Assembly (NCBI GenBank): GCA_958296385.1
Contig: OY282494.1
Span: forward strand, 479,416 to 543,415
Direction: 5' to 3'
DNA from: an uncultured Dehalococcoidia bacterium
GTDB taxonomy: Bacteria > Chloroflexota > Dehalococcoidia > Lucifugimonadales > UBA3495
Length of the DNA: 64,000 bases
The notes below the pieces were generated by a model. The model was not told where the DNA came from. It searched no databases and saw only the letters and a program-made list of their open reading frames with translations. How positions within the stretch are numbered: position 1 is the first letter of the stretch; every line of letters begins with the position of its first letter. Of this stretch, positions 8,795 to 16,934 are shown one piece after another. Position numbers and translations under genes: made by a program.

Positions 8795-10474
8795 ATGCGT
8801 GGAGCCGAAGCTGTCATCAAAGCCCTGGAGCAGGAAGGCATACGTTACATAACCGGGTTCTCCGGCGGCGGCCTGGCCCCCCTTTGGGGGCCGCTGCGCC
8901 AGTCGTCCATCCGGCCTTTCGCCGCCCGCAACGAGCGCCTCGGCGTCGAGATTGCCGACGGCTACGCCCGCGCCACCGGCGAAGTTGGCGTAGCCATGAC
9001 CGGCACCGGCCCCGGCGCCACCAACTGCCTTACCGCCATCGCCGGCTGCTACGCCGACAACATCCCCGTCCTCCTGCTCATGGGCCAGCATCCCCTGCGC
9101 AACCTGGGCCAGGAGTGGCAGCAGGAAGTGTCGGCCGGCATCTTTGACGGCCTGTGCAAGTGGCGCGGCACCTTTACCCGCGTCCAGGACATCCCTCAGG
9201 TGATGCGCCGGGCCTTTACCGCCCTCCGCTCCGGCTCGCCCGGCCCGGTAGTGCTGGAAATGCCCCAGGACGTCCTCACCGCCGACGCCGACGCTGCGAT
9301 GCTGGCCTACACTCCGGTAGGCACGCCCGGCAAGGCCGGCCCGTCCGATGCCGACGTGCAGCGCGCCGCCGATTTGCTGGTCAACGCCAGCCGGCCCGTG
9401 CTCAACGCCGGCGGCGGGGCCATGTCCGCCGGCGCCGCCGACGAAGTGCTGGAACTGGCCGAGCTGCTGTCCATGCCCGTGGCCACCACCATCATGGGCA
9501 AGGGCATCTTTCCGGAGAATCACCCCCTGTCCCTGGGCGGCGGCGTCTATCCCCGCAGCCGTTACGCCTCCGGCGCCGCCCTGCAAATCAACCGCCAGGC
9601 CGACGTCGTGCTGGCCGTCGGCAACTCGTTCCGGCAGCCCAACGGCACCGACGGACGCCCCATCCCCGATGGCGTCAGCATCATCCACGTCAACGCCGAC
9701 GCCGCCGACCTGAACAAAACCTACCAGGTGGACTTGCCCATCCTGGCCGACGCCAAGCTGGCCCTGCGCGCCATCATCGACGCCGTGCGCGCCCGCATCG
9801 GCGACGGCGGCGGCATCAAGCCCGCCATCGTCGAGGAAATTCGCCGCTGCCACGAGAAGCACAACGCCGAGTGGATGCCCCGGTTCACCGACCCGGAAAC
9901 CCCCACCAACGGCTATCGGGTCATCTACGAACTCCGCCAGCTGATTGACCCCGACCGCACCATCGCCCTGCACGACGCCGGCGGCAGCCGGGGCTACATG
10001 GTTCCTTTCTGGGACACCACGCGCCCCCGCAACTTTGTCGCCATGGGCGGCATGGCCGCGATGGGCTGGTCGGTCGGCGCCGCCATCGGCACCAAGCTGG
10101 GCCGCCCCGACGACCTGGTAGTTCACCTGCTGGGCGATGCCTCTTTCGGAATGACCGGCATGGAGATTGAAACCGCCGCCCGCATGGGCCTGCCCGTGCT
10201 CACCGTCGTCATCAACAACGGCGGCATCGGCGGCGGCATGATGGGAATGGAGAACCCGGCCGGCACCCCCCCGGAAATGGCCATCCTCGGCGGCAACTTC
10301 AGCGTAGTAGCCGAGGGCCTGGGCGCCTGGTCCGAACGAGTAGAGCGCCCCGACGACATCCGCCCCGCCTTCCAGCGCGCCATCCGCGCTACCGAACAAG
10401 GCCAACCCGCCCTCGTCGAAGTAATGATTCGCCCCCTACCCACCCCCGAACTCCCCGACGACTGGTCACTATAG
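8795..10474 (+). CDS. thiamine-pyrophosphate enzyme, acetolactate synthase-like (second copy)
   Basis: A 559-residue TPP enzyme with the catalytic glutamate in RNERLG (Glu47), ADGYARATGEV, a central domain with ASRPVLNAGGGAMSAGA, and the cofactor-binding run GDASFGMTGMEIETAARMG followed by INNGGIGGG. An excellent AAGGAGGGG site stands just before the ATG, so the longer upstream frame is not used. It is only distantly related to the TPP enzyme at the left end. An acetamidase gene follows about 85 bases later. INNGGIGGG resembles the oxalyl-CoA decarboxylase and sulfoacetaldehyde acetyltransferase branches as much as acetolactate synthase. The substrate is not predictable here. Confidence 0.85.
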   Translation: MRGAEAVIKALEQEGIRYITGFSGGGLAPLWGPLRQSSIRPFAARNERLGVEIADGYARATGEVGVAMTGTGPGATNCLTAIAGCYADNIPVLLLMGQHPLRNLGQEWQQEVSAGIFDGLCKWRGTFTRVQDIPQVMRRAFTALRSGSPGPVVLEMPQDVLTADADAAMLAYTPVGTPGKAGPSDADVQRAADLLVNASRPVLNAGGGAMSAGAADEVLELAELLSMPVATTIMGKGIFPENHPLSLGGGVYPRSRYASGAALQINRQADVVLAVGNSFRQPNGTDGRPIPDGVSIIHVNADAADLNKTYQVDLPILADAKLALRAIIDAVRARIGDGGGIKPAIVEEIRRCHEKHNAEWMPRFTDPETPTNGYRVIYELRQLIDPDRTIALHDAGGSRGYMVPFWDTTRPRNFVAMGGMAAMGWSVGAAIGTKLGRPDDLVVHLLGDASFGMTGMEIETAARMGLPVLTVVINNGGIGGGMMGMENPAGTPPEMAILGGNFSVVAEGLGAWSERVERPDDIRPAFQRAIRATEQGQPALVEVMIRPLPTPELPDDWSL

Positions 10475-10559
10475 GATTGGTCACCGTAGCCGGGCGGCTG
10501 CTTTCCAATGACAAGTTTTCCCGTGGCGAGTTTTCCCGGTGGAGATTGGAGATTCCGGT

Positions 10560-11669
10560 ATGAAAAGCATCACCATTGACCGCACCAAACGCCTCAAAGA
10601 GGAGGCCAGCCTGGGCCATAACCGATGGCATCCGGACATCCCGCCCGTCGTAGAAGCCGACCCCGGCGAGGAAGTCGTCCTGGAAACCCGCGACGCGTCC
10701 GACTGCCAGATTACCCCGTCACTGACCGCTGCCGACCTGGGCGGCCTGGACGCCAAAGTCGGCCATCCCCTCACCGGCCCGGTGTACGTCAAGGGCGCAG
10801 AACCGGGCGACCTGCTGGAGATTGAGTACCTTGACATAATCGCCCAGCCCCGCGGCTGGACGCGCAACCGCCCCGGCGCCGGATTCCTGCGCGATGTTTT
10901 CACCGAACCCTACCTGGTGCATTGGAGCATAGCCGACGGGTGGGCCACCTCGGAGCAAATCCCCGGCGTCCGCATCCCCGACGGCTCTTTCATGGGCACC
11001 GCCGGCCTGGCCCCATCCCATACTCAAATGACGGCGTGGGCGGAGCGGGAAGCCGACTGGGTGCGTCGCGGCGGCCAGGCCGCGCCCCCCGACCCGGAGG
11101 ATGCCGTGCCCTCCGGCGGCCCCATCGCCCGCGAGGGCCTGCGGACGATACCGCCCCGCGAGAACTGCGGCAACGTGGACGCCAAGCAGCTCACCAAAGG
11201 CTCCCGCCTGTTCGTGCCGGTTGCGGTGGACGGCGGCCTGTACTCCGCCGGAGACGGCCATTTCGCCCAGGGCGATGGCGAAGTGTGCATCACCGCCATC
11301 GAGATGGGCGCTACCGCCGCCGTGCGTTTCCACGTCCACAAGGGCGAAGCCGCACGACATAACATCACTTTCCCCCGGTTCGCCCACCCCGACTATTTCC
11401 TGCCGCCCGAATGGGCCGCGCCCCGCAACTTCATCGCCACCCTGGGCTACCCAATCCGCGCCGACGGCACGCAAGAGGGCGAGGACAGCCTGTCCCTGGC
11501 CGCCCGCAACGCCCTGCTCAACATGATTGCCCTGCTGCAAGAGCGGGGCTGGTCTGCCCAGCAAGCCTACATAATCTGTAGCGTTGCCGTTGACCTGCGG
11601 GTCAGCAACATCGTAGATTTGCCCAACGTCACCGTTTCGGCCTTCCTGCCGGAGGGCATTTTCGCCTGA
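10560..11669 (+). CDS. acetamidase/formamidase family protein
   Basis: A 369-residue member of the FmdA/AmdA family, which releases ammonia from formamide, acetamide or related amides. It shows PGEEVVLETRDASD, a GPVYVKGAEPGDLLEIE run, GAGFLRD, IPPRENCGNVDAKQLTKGS, a metal-type segment GDGHFAQGDGEVC, and VRFHVHKG, in the family order. GGAGATTGGAG precedes the ATG. The position after a TPP enzyme suggests a shared catabolic role, although no transporter is adjacent. A hairpin that could end transcription lies downstream. Confidence 0.85.
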   Translation: MKSITIDRTKRLKEEASLGHNRWHPDIPPVVEADPGEEVVLETRDASDCQITPSLTAADLGGLDAKVGHPLTGPVYVKGAEPGDLLEIEYLDIIAQPRGWTRNRPGAGFLRDVFTEPYLVHWSIADGWATSEQIPGVRIPDGSFMGTAGLAPSHTQMTAWAEREADWVRRGGQAAPPDPEDAVPSGGPIAREGLRTIPPRENCGNVDAKQLTKGSRLFVPVAVDGGLYSAGDGHFAQGDGEVCITAIEMGATAAVRFHVHKGEAARHNITFPRFAHPDYFLPPEWAAPRNFIATLGYPIRADGTQEGEDSLSLAARNALLNMIALLQERGWSAQQAYIICSVAVDLRVSNIVDLPNVTVSAFLPEGIFA

Positions 11670-11752
11670 TACACCCGGCGGGCCGCCGCCCGCGTTATCC
11701 AGGGCCGCATCGCCGCCGCCCTGATGTGACATAAGCACCTGCGACATAAGTA

Positions 11753-11782
11753 CGCCCCGGCCATTTGCCACCGGCCGGGGCG
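11753..11782 (+). terminator. possible terminator hairpin after the amidase gene
   Basis: CGCCCCGGCC and GGCCGGGGCG form a perfect 10 bp stem around a 10-base loop. There is no U-tract, so this may be a factor-dependent or bidirectional pause rather than a classical terminator. Confidence 0.4.
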
Positions 11783-11906
11783 CATTGCTGACTGTCGCCG
11801 GAGCGACCGTCCAAGCCTGACTATCGGCCCGCTCGCCTTGGGCCTGATGGTCAAGCCAGCTGCGGTCGGGCAGGGCAACGCGCCGCTGCGCCGACCGTAG
11901 TTGCCG

Positions 11907-12131
11907 TTAGTTGTTGCGTTTGACTTCCAGCACCTCGCCCGGCGCCAGGGCAACGCGCCGCACGTTGATGCCCAGCTTGAGCATCCAGTAGCCCAGCGTC
12001 GCCTTGCTCACACCCAGCGTGTCGGCCGTCGCCGTCAACCCCTGGTCGTTCACCAGGTCGGGGAGTAACCGTTCCAGCGGGCGGTCAAATTCCCTTTCTA
12101 CCCGCATCATCAATTTGGTCTTGCGTGCCAA
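11907..12131 (-). CDS. small helix-turn-helix protein
   Basis: A 74-residue basic protein with a clear HTH core, LTATADTLGVSKATLGYWMLK (residues about 31-51), flanked by an N-terminal arm rich in Arg/Glu and a short C-terminal strand (PGEVLEVKRN). It resembles single-domain XRE or Fis-like regulators. It reads away from an 850-base gene-free region that carries a cluster of GTGTAC/GTACAC words, so it may bind that region and control its own promoter. An AT-rich segment (about 12210-12300) just upstream likely holds its promoter. Confidence 0.65.
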   Translation of the reverse strand: MARKTKLMMRVEREFDRPLERLLPDLVNDQGLTATADTLGVSKATLGYWMLKLGINVRRVALAPGEVLEVKRNN

Positions 12132-12978
12132 AATGCACCTCCGTTGTGTACTGAGCGGGATTGCACTGTCCCAGCCGCCGGAATAATCGCTACATTCCTT
12201 GCCGCTTTTCCAGTGCTACCGTACATTAGCAAATGTTTCGTCCGAAGTCAAGACAGGAATTAGAGGATTCTTATTAGTTTTTTAGAAACTTTTAGAACGT
12301 CCCCTGCTACGTGCTTATTCTGCCATATCTATCGGTATCCCGCTACGGAGCGCCAGGACGGGTTTTCGGGAGTTTCGGCCAATTTCCCGCCGCCCCGCCG
12401 GAGGCCGCCCCCGCGCTTTCCGGCCACCATCCCAGCGACCGGCGCCGTCCGCTGGATTGCGCTGGCCGCGTCCGCCCCGCTCCGGCGAGCCCCAGCGGAA
12501 ACCGGCCAGTGTACTCGGCATCCCGGCCGGTGTAGCCGCCGGTAAGCACGCTGCACGACCGGCGCAATGCCCCTTTTATACACTACACCGCCGGCTCCGT
12601 GTACTACACTCCGGCCGGTTATGGTTCAGCACCAGGCAAAACGCCCCAAAGTGTACCGCATCCGGTTAGTACACGAAAGGGTAGCCATCTTGGCCCGACG
12701 CAGATGCAGCGGTACTGATTACCCTTGACTACACCGTTGACGGCAGCTTGTTACACGACAGGCCGCCTGCGGGAGTGTACCGTCCTAAATCAAAACGTGT
12801 ACACCACCCGTTCCGTCAAGCCCACCTGTTAGTACACTAACTGCCGCAGCTCAATAAATGTACTCCCCTCGCCCCATTCACCCCATCCCGCCCGTTTCCG
12901 ACGGTTGACACGCCGTAACCGCCTCCCTAACCTTTTATCCAGCTCTCTCCAACCCTCACCCCCTTAAAGGACACCGCC
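12132..12978. other. gene-free region with a GTGTAC/GTACAC cluster
   Basis: No convincing gene is seen in 850 bases between the HTH gene and the dehydratase; the short frames on both strands have no start signal or family pattern. The first 170 bases are AT-rich (TTAGTTTTTTAG) and look promoter-like. From 12509 to 12837 the hexamer GTGTAC or its complement occurs at 12509, 12599, 12651, 12669, 12775, 12797, 12799 and 12832, with several one-base variants (CTACAC, TTACAC, ATGTAC) between. Confidence 0.6.
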
Positions 12979-13947
12979 GTGAACATCCCCACCCTGCACG
13001 ATGTATTCCAGGCCCGCCAAACCATCGCCCCCTACGTAAGCCGTACCCCCCTAACCTATTCGGCGGCGTTGAGCCAGTCCCTCGATGCTGCCGTATATCT
13101 CAAGCACGAGGAACATCTGCCTTTGGGCGCGTTCAAGGCCCGCGGCGGCATCAACCTGCTGGCCAATATGTCCGCGGCGGAACGCGCGCGCGGCATCATC
13201 ACCGCCAGCAGCGGCAATCACGGCCAGTCCATCGCCAGCGCCTGCCGGATGTTCGGCGCCCGCGCCCTGATTGGTCTGCCCGTGGACGCCAACCCCAACA
13301 AGGTCGCGTCCATGAAAGCCCTCGGCGCCGAGCTAATCTTCCACGGCCCCAACTTTGACGTCGCCCGCGAACACTGCGAGCGCCTCGCCGCCGAGGAAGG
13401 CTACCGCTACGTCCACCCCGTCAACGAGCCGGCCCTGATTGCCGGCGTTGGCACCGCCAGCCTGGAAGTCATCGAGGACTTGCCCGACGTTGACGTTTTG
13501 ATGCTGCCCCTCGGCGGCGGCAGCGGCGTTTCCGGCGCCTGCGTCGTGGCCAAAGCCCTGAACCCGGACATCAAAGTGGTCGCCGTTCAATCCGAAGCCG
13601 CCCCGGCCGCCTACCACTCGTGGCAGCAGGGCCAGCTGGTTCAGGCCCCCATGCAAACCTGGGTAGAGGGCATCGCCACCGCCGCCGGCTACGAACTCCC
13701 CCAGCAGATTATGCGCCATCGCCTGGATGATTTCGTGCTGGTCAGCGAGGACGACATCCGCCGCGCCGTAGCAATGCTGATCGAGCAGGCCCACACCCTC
13801 GCCGAGGGCGCCGGCGCCACCGCCCTCGCCGGCGCCGTCCGGCGACCCGACCTGGTGCAGGGCAAAACCGTCGCCATCACCGTCAGCGGAAGCAACATCA
13901 CCCTCGCCCAACTGCGCGAGTGCATCAATCTATACCTGGGCGACTAG
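12979..13947 (+). CDS. PLP-dependent threonine/serine dehydratase-like enzyme
   Basis: A 322-residue fold-type II PLP enzyme. The cofactor lysine is in GAFKARGG (Lys53), the substrate loop is ASSGNHGQS, and the phosphate-binding glycine loop is PLGGGSGVSGA. The length equals catabolic threonine dehydratase without the C-terminal ACT domain, so allosteric control by isoleucine is not expected. Hydroxyaspartate dehydratase and serine racemase share these motifs. The start is GTG behind AAAGGA. It runs toward the minus-strand AIR-synthase-like gene and stands alone on the plus strand. Confidence 0.85.
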   Translation: MNIPTLHDVFQARQTIAPYVSRTPLTYSAALSQSLDAAVYLKHEEHLPLGAFKARGGINLLANMSAAERARGIITASSGNHGQSIASACRMFGARALIGLPVDANPNKVASMKALGAELIFHGPNFDVAREHCERLAAEEGYRYVHPVNEPALIAGVGTASLEVIEDLPDVDVLMLPLGGGSGVSGACVVAKALNPDIKVVAVQSEAAPAAYHSWQQGQLVQAPMQTWVEGIATAAGYELPQQIMRHRLDDFVLVSEDDIRRAVAMLIEQAHTLAEGAGATALAGAVRRPDLVQGKTVAITVSGSNITLAQLRECINLYLGD

Positions 13948-13975
13948 TACCCGGCCGGTCAATCAACGCCCGCCG

Positions 13976-15010
13976 TTACGCCGGTTCGGACTTGCTTTCC
14001 AGATAACGCGCCAGTTCGTCCCGGCGGAACTCCGGCAGCTCCCGTTCGCCCGTCCGGTCAATCAGCCACAGCCCGTCGGCTGATTCCATCATCTGCCCAA
14101 CTTCCCACCCGCTGGCGCCCGCCCCGTCCAACGCCCGCATCGCCGCCGGCGCCTCTGACGCCGGCAGTGCCACAATCAGCGCCCCCGACCCCAGCAGCCC
14201 CAGCGGGTCAATGCCCAACGCCGCGCAAATCGCCGCCGTTTCCGGCAGGATTGGCATACTCTCCGCCTCCACCACCAGGCCTAGATTGGACGCCGCCGCC
14301 ACTTCCCGCAGCGCCGTAATCACCCCGCCCTCCGTAACGTCGTGCAGGCTGTGCACCGCTGCCGCGCTACATAACGCCTGTGCCGCCCGCACCACGCTGA
14401 TGCCGGGTTCCGCAAGATAATCGGCCGCCCGCGCGATGACGTCGGCCTCCACCCCGGCCGCCAGCAAATCCCCGGCGCATTCCCGCGCCAGAATTGCGGT
14501 GCCCTCAATTGCCAGACCCGTAGTAACCAGAATGCTGTCCCCGTCCTGCGCCCCCGACGGCAGCACCAGCCCCTCCGACGATTCCAGTTCCCCCAGCATC
14601 GTACCGGCCACGATGGGCCGCGTGATTCCCACCGTAACCTCGGTATGCCCGCCCACCACGCTAACCCCCAATTCCCGGCTGGCGGCGGCAATGTCGGCAA
14701 AGATGCGCCGCGCGTCGTCCGGGCTGCTGCCCGCCGGCAGCAGTATTGTCGGCAAAAACCAGCGCGGCCGCCCCCCGGTGCAGGCAATGTCGTTGGCGTT
14801 CACCTGCACCGCGTACCAGCCCAGCCGCTCCGCCGCAAAGGTGATGGGGTCCGATTTGGCGATGAGCAATCGGTCGCCCATGTCAATAACCGCGCAGTCC
14901 ATCCCCACGCCCGGCCCCACGCGCACCCGGCCATCGTCAACGGCCAGCGACGACAGCAGTTCCGACAGCAATTCCGGCGGCAATTTCCCAGCTTGCAAAA
15001 CGTCCCCCAA
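13976..15010 (-). CDS. AIR synthase-related protein (HypE/ThiL-like fold)
   Basis: A 344-residue member of the PurM/HypE/SelD/ThiL superfamily, which binds ATP and phosphorylates carbonyl or carboxyl groups. Motifs are GPGVGMDCAVIDMGD, ANDIACTGGRPRWFLPT, VVGGHTEVT, a central DGDSILVTTGLAIEG and HDVTEGGVITALREV. It begins QAGKLPPELL, the usual opening of the HypE-like branch. SelD is excluded because it lacks the N-terminal Cys/Sec-Lys motif. HypE is doubtful because the C-terminal carbamoyl-accepting cysteine is missing (it ends SKSEPA) and no other hyp genes are present. The start is TTG, immediately after an in-frame TGA. Confidence 0.8.
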   Translation of the reverse strand: MGDVLQAGKLPPELLSELLSSLAVDDGRVRVGPGVGMDCAVIDMGDRLLIAKSDPITFAAERLGWYAVQVNANDIACTGGRPRWFLPTILLPAGSSPDDARRIFADIAAASRELGVSVVGGHTEVTVGITRPIVAGTMLGELESSEGLVLPSGAQDGDSILVTTGLAIEGTAILARECAGDLLAAGVEADVIARAADYLAEPGISVVRAAQALCSAAAVHSLHDVTEGGVITALREVAAASNLGLVVEAESMPILPETAAICAALGIDPLGLLGSGALIVALPASEAPAAMRALDGAGASGWEVGQMMESADGLWLIDRTGERELPEFRRDELARYLESKSEPA

Positions 15011-15091
15011 TCACAACGATACGATTCCCCGACAGTTTAGCAAAATCCCCCGCATCTCTCGCTTACCCATGCCATTCTGCCGTCCTTTTGG

Positions 15092-15097
15092 TATAAT
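15092..15097 (+). promoter_or_regulatory. extended -10 element before tRNA-Glu
   Basis: TTGGTATAATG contains a perfect TATAAT with a TG one base upstream, so it fits an extended -10 promoter that can work without a good -35 box. It lies 40 bases ahead of the tRNA. Confidence 0.6.
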
Positions 15098-15136
15098 GAC
15101 TGCCGTACCTCATATCGGATGGGGTCTGGGCAATCC

Positions 15137-15213
15137 GGCGCATTCGTCTAGCGGCCCAGGACACCGCCCTCTCAAGGCGGAGATCAGGGGTTCGAATCCC
15201 CTATGCGCCACCA
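15137..15213 (+). tRNA. tRNA-Glu (anticodon CTC)
   Basis: A full cloverleaf is visible: acceptor GGCGCAT with ATGCGCC, anticodon stem CCGCC/GGCGG around the loop CTCTCAA (anticodon CTC, reads GAG), and T-arm AGGGG-TTCGAAT-CCCCT. The discriminator is A and CCA is encoded. Confidence 0.95.
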
Positions 15214-15279
15214 TGCAATCTGCTGCCGACGTGAGTTTCCGCGTCGGCATTTCCATTGCCCCCGGCTTGGGCTGGCATC

Positions 15280-16173
15280 GTGTTGGACGTCACCACATTA
15301 ATCGCCCTCGGATTAGTCGTAACCGCAGCCGGCTGCCACGCCACCTGGAACCTGCTGCTGAAACGCGCCCACCAGCACGAAGTGTACGTCTGGTGGCTTT
15401 CCGCCAGCACCATCATCCTGGCCCTGCCCGTCGCCATAATCATCGCCTGGCAGTCCCGCTTTGAGGCCGTCGGCCTCTGGTACGTCGCCGGCTCCGCACT
15501 GCTGCACCTTTGCTATTCCCTCTTTCTCAGTCGCAGCCTGGCCCGCAGCGACCTGTCCCTCGTTTATCCCATCGCCCGCAGCTTTGGCCCCGGACTCGTG
15601 CCGGTGCTGGCCGTCTTGACCCTCGGCGAATCCGTATCCCCCCTCGGCTGGACCGGCATCGCCAGCATCGTCCTGGGCATCTACGTCATGGCCTGGTGGG
15701 GCCCGCTGCTCCTGTCCCTGCGCAGCGGCTCCGGCTGGCGCGTTTTCAACCTGAGCGGCATCGGCTACGCTTTGCTCACCGGATGCTGCACCGCCCTGTA
15801 CACCATCGTCGATAAGCGCGGCGTCGCTCATATCAGCCCGTTCCTCTACCTCTACATCGTCACCTGCGGCGCGGCGCTGGGCCTGTTCCCCTACATCCTG
15901 CGCGGCTACGGCATCCGCGCCATCGTGTCCGAATGGCGCTACGCCCCCTGGTCCATCCCCCTGGCCGCCGCCCTGGTATTCCTCGCCTACGGCCTGGTAC
16001 TCACCGCCCTGACCATCGCCGACGCCAGCTACGTCGCCTCGGCCCGTGAAGTAGGACTGCTCATCGGCGTTGCCCTGGGCGTCATCGTCCTCAAAGAACG
16101 GTTCACCGCCGGACGCATCGCCGGCTCCGCCCTCATCGTGATTGGATTGACGCTCATCACCCTTTCCCAATAA
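15280..16173 (+). CDS. DMT-superfamily (EamA) permease
   Basis: A 297-residue integral membrane protein with about ten hydrophobic segments in two similar halves, as in EamA drug/metabolite transporters. Recognisable pieces are GCHATWNLLLKRA at the start of the first half, VYPIARSFGPGLVPVLAVLTLGE (the usual end of that half), and VGLLIGVALGVIVLKERFTAGRIAGSALIVIG at the end of the second. The start is taken as GTG 24 bases inside the longest frame (which begins at TTG); neither has a strong ribosome site. Substrate unknown. Confidence 0.85.
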   Translation: MLDVTTLIALGLVVTAAGCHATWNLLLKRAHQHEVYVWWLSASTIILALPVAIIIAWQSRFEAVGLWYVAGSALLHLCYSLFLSRSLARSDLSLVYPIARSFGPGLVPVLAVLTLGESVSPLGWTGIASIVLGIYVMAWWGPLLLSLRSGSGWRVFNLSGIGYALLTGCCTALYTIVDKRGVAHISPFLYLYIVTCGAALGLFPYILRGYGIRAIVSEWRYAPWSIPLAAALVFLAYGLVLTALTIADASYVASAREVGLLIGVALGVIVLKERFTAGRIAGSALIVIGLTLITLSQ

Positions 16174-16188
16174 CCCCCCGCCAGCGGC

Positions 16189-16194
16189 TATAAT
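16189..16194 (+). promoter_or_regulatory. TATAAT -10 box before the nitroreductase
   Basis: A perfect TATAAT 53 bases ahead of the start codon. No convincing -35 box is seen at 16-18 bases upstream. Confidence 0.45.
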
Positions 16195-16246
16195 GCGACC
16201 CGGATGCGCCAGCGTGCATTGACATAACACCATCAGGAGGATTGCA

Positions 16247-16882
16247 ATGGCCGGCCAAATCACCCTGTTCGATGCGATTTACAGCCAGCGGCAGATTACC
16301 CGCTACAAGCCGGACCCGGTGCCCACGGGCGCGTTGGAACACATGGTTGACGCCGCCGTGCGCGCCCCCAACGGCGGCAACACCCAGCCCTGGGAGTTCG
16401 TCGTAGTCAACGACCCCGCCATCGTGCGCCAGCTTGGCGAACTCTACAAGAACACCTGGCTTGACGCCATGGGCTGGGAACCGTCCCCCGACGAAACCCG
16501 CGTCTATCGTCACGCCCGCTATCTGGCCCACCATATGCCGGATGTCCCCGCCATGATTGCCGTCTGCGCCGACCATTCCCGGGGCAGCGGCTACGAACCG
16601 GGCCAGCCCATCGAGCGCGGCCGTCACGCCGCCTCCATCTGGCCGGCCATCCAAAACCTCTTCCTCGCCGCCCGCGCTTTGGGCCTGGGCACCCGCATCA
16701 CCACCGTCCTCAACCGCAAAGAGGACGCCGTGCGCCGCATCCTGGCCCTCCCCGATTACGCCGAGCTGATTTGCCTCACCCCCGTAGGCTACCCCCGCGG
16801 CAATTTCGGCCCCACCACCCGCCGCCCCTCCTCCGCAGTAACCTCCATCAACGCTTGGGGCAACCGCAGCTGGCCCGATTAG
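16247..16882 (+). CDS. nitroreductase family FMN-dependent oxidoreductase
   Basis: A 211-residue protein with the family's N-terminal pattern SQRQITRYKPDPVP, the FMN-contact segment AVRAPNGGNTQPWEFVVV, AASIWPAIQNLFLAARALGLGTRITT in the middle, and a C-terminal ICLTPVGYPRGNFGP. These proteins reduce nitro, quinone or enone groups with NAD(P)H. A very good AGGAGG site and an own -10 box precede it. An amidohydrolase follows in the same direction after 52 bases containing two T-runs. Confidence 0.88.
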   Translation: MAGQITLFDAIYSQRQITRYKPDPVPTGALEHMVDAAVRAPNGGNTQPWEFVVVNDPAIVRQLGELYKNTWLDAMGWEPSPDETRVYRHARYLAHHMPDVPAMIAVCADHSRGSGYEPGQPIERGRHAASIWPAIQNLFLAARALGLGTRITTVLNRKEDAVRRILALPDYAELICLTPVGYPRGNFGPTTRRPSSAVTSINAWGNRSWPD

Positions 16883-16934
16883 ACGCCGGTACTTTTTTTG
16901 CCCGCAATAACTCGCCGGAGAGGGTTTTTTTTGC

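Noticed and set aside
8750-10405. 551-codon open frame on the minus strand opposite the TPP enzyme gene
   Set aside because: Composition is Gly/Ala/Asp-rich without family patterns; it is a by-product of GC-rich codon bias in the real plus-strand gene.
12311-12669. Short ORFs on both strands in the gene-free region
   Set aside because: No ribosome sites, low-complexity composition and no similarity to any family I know.
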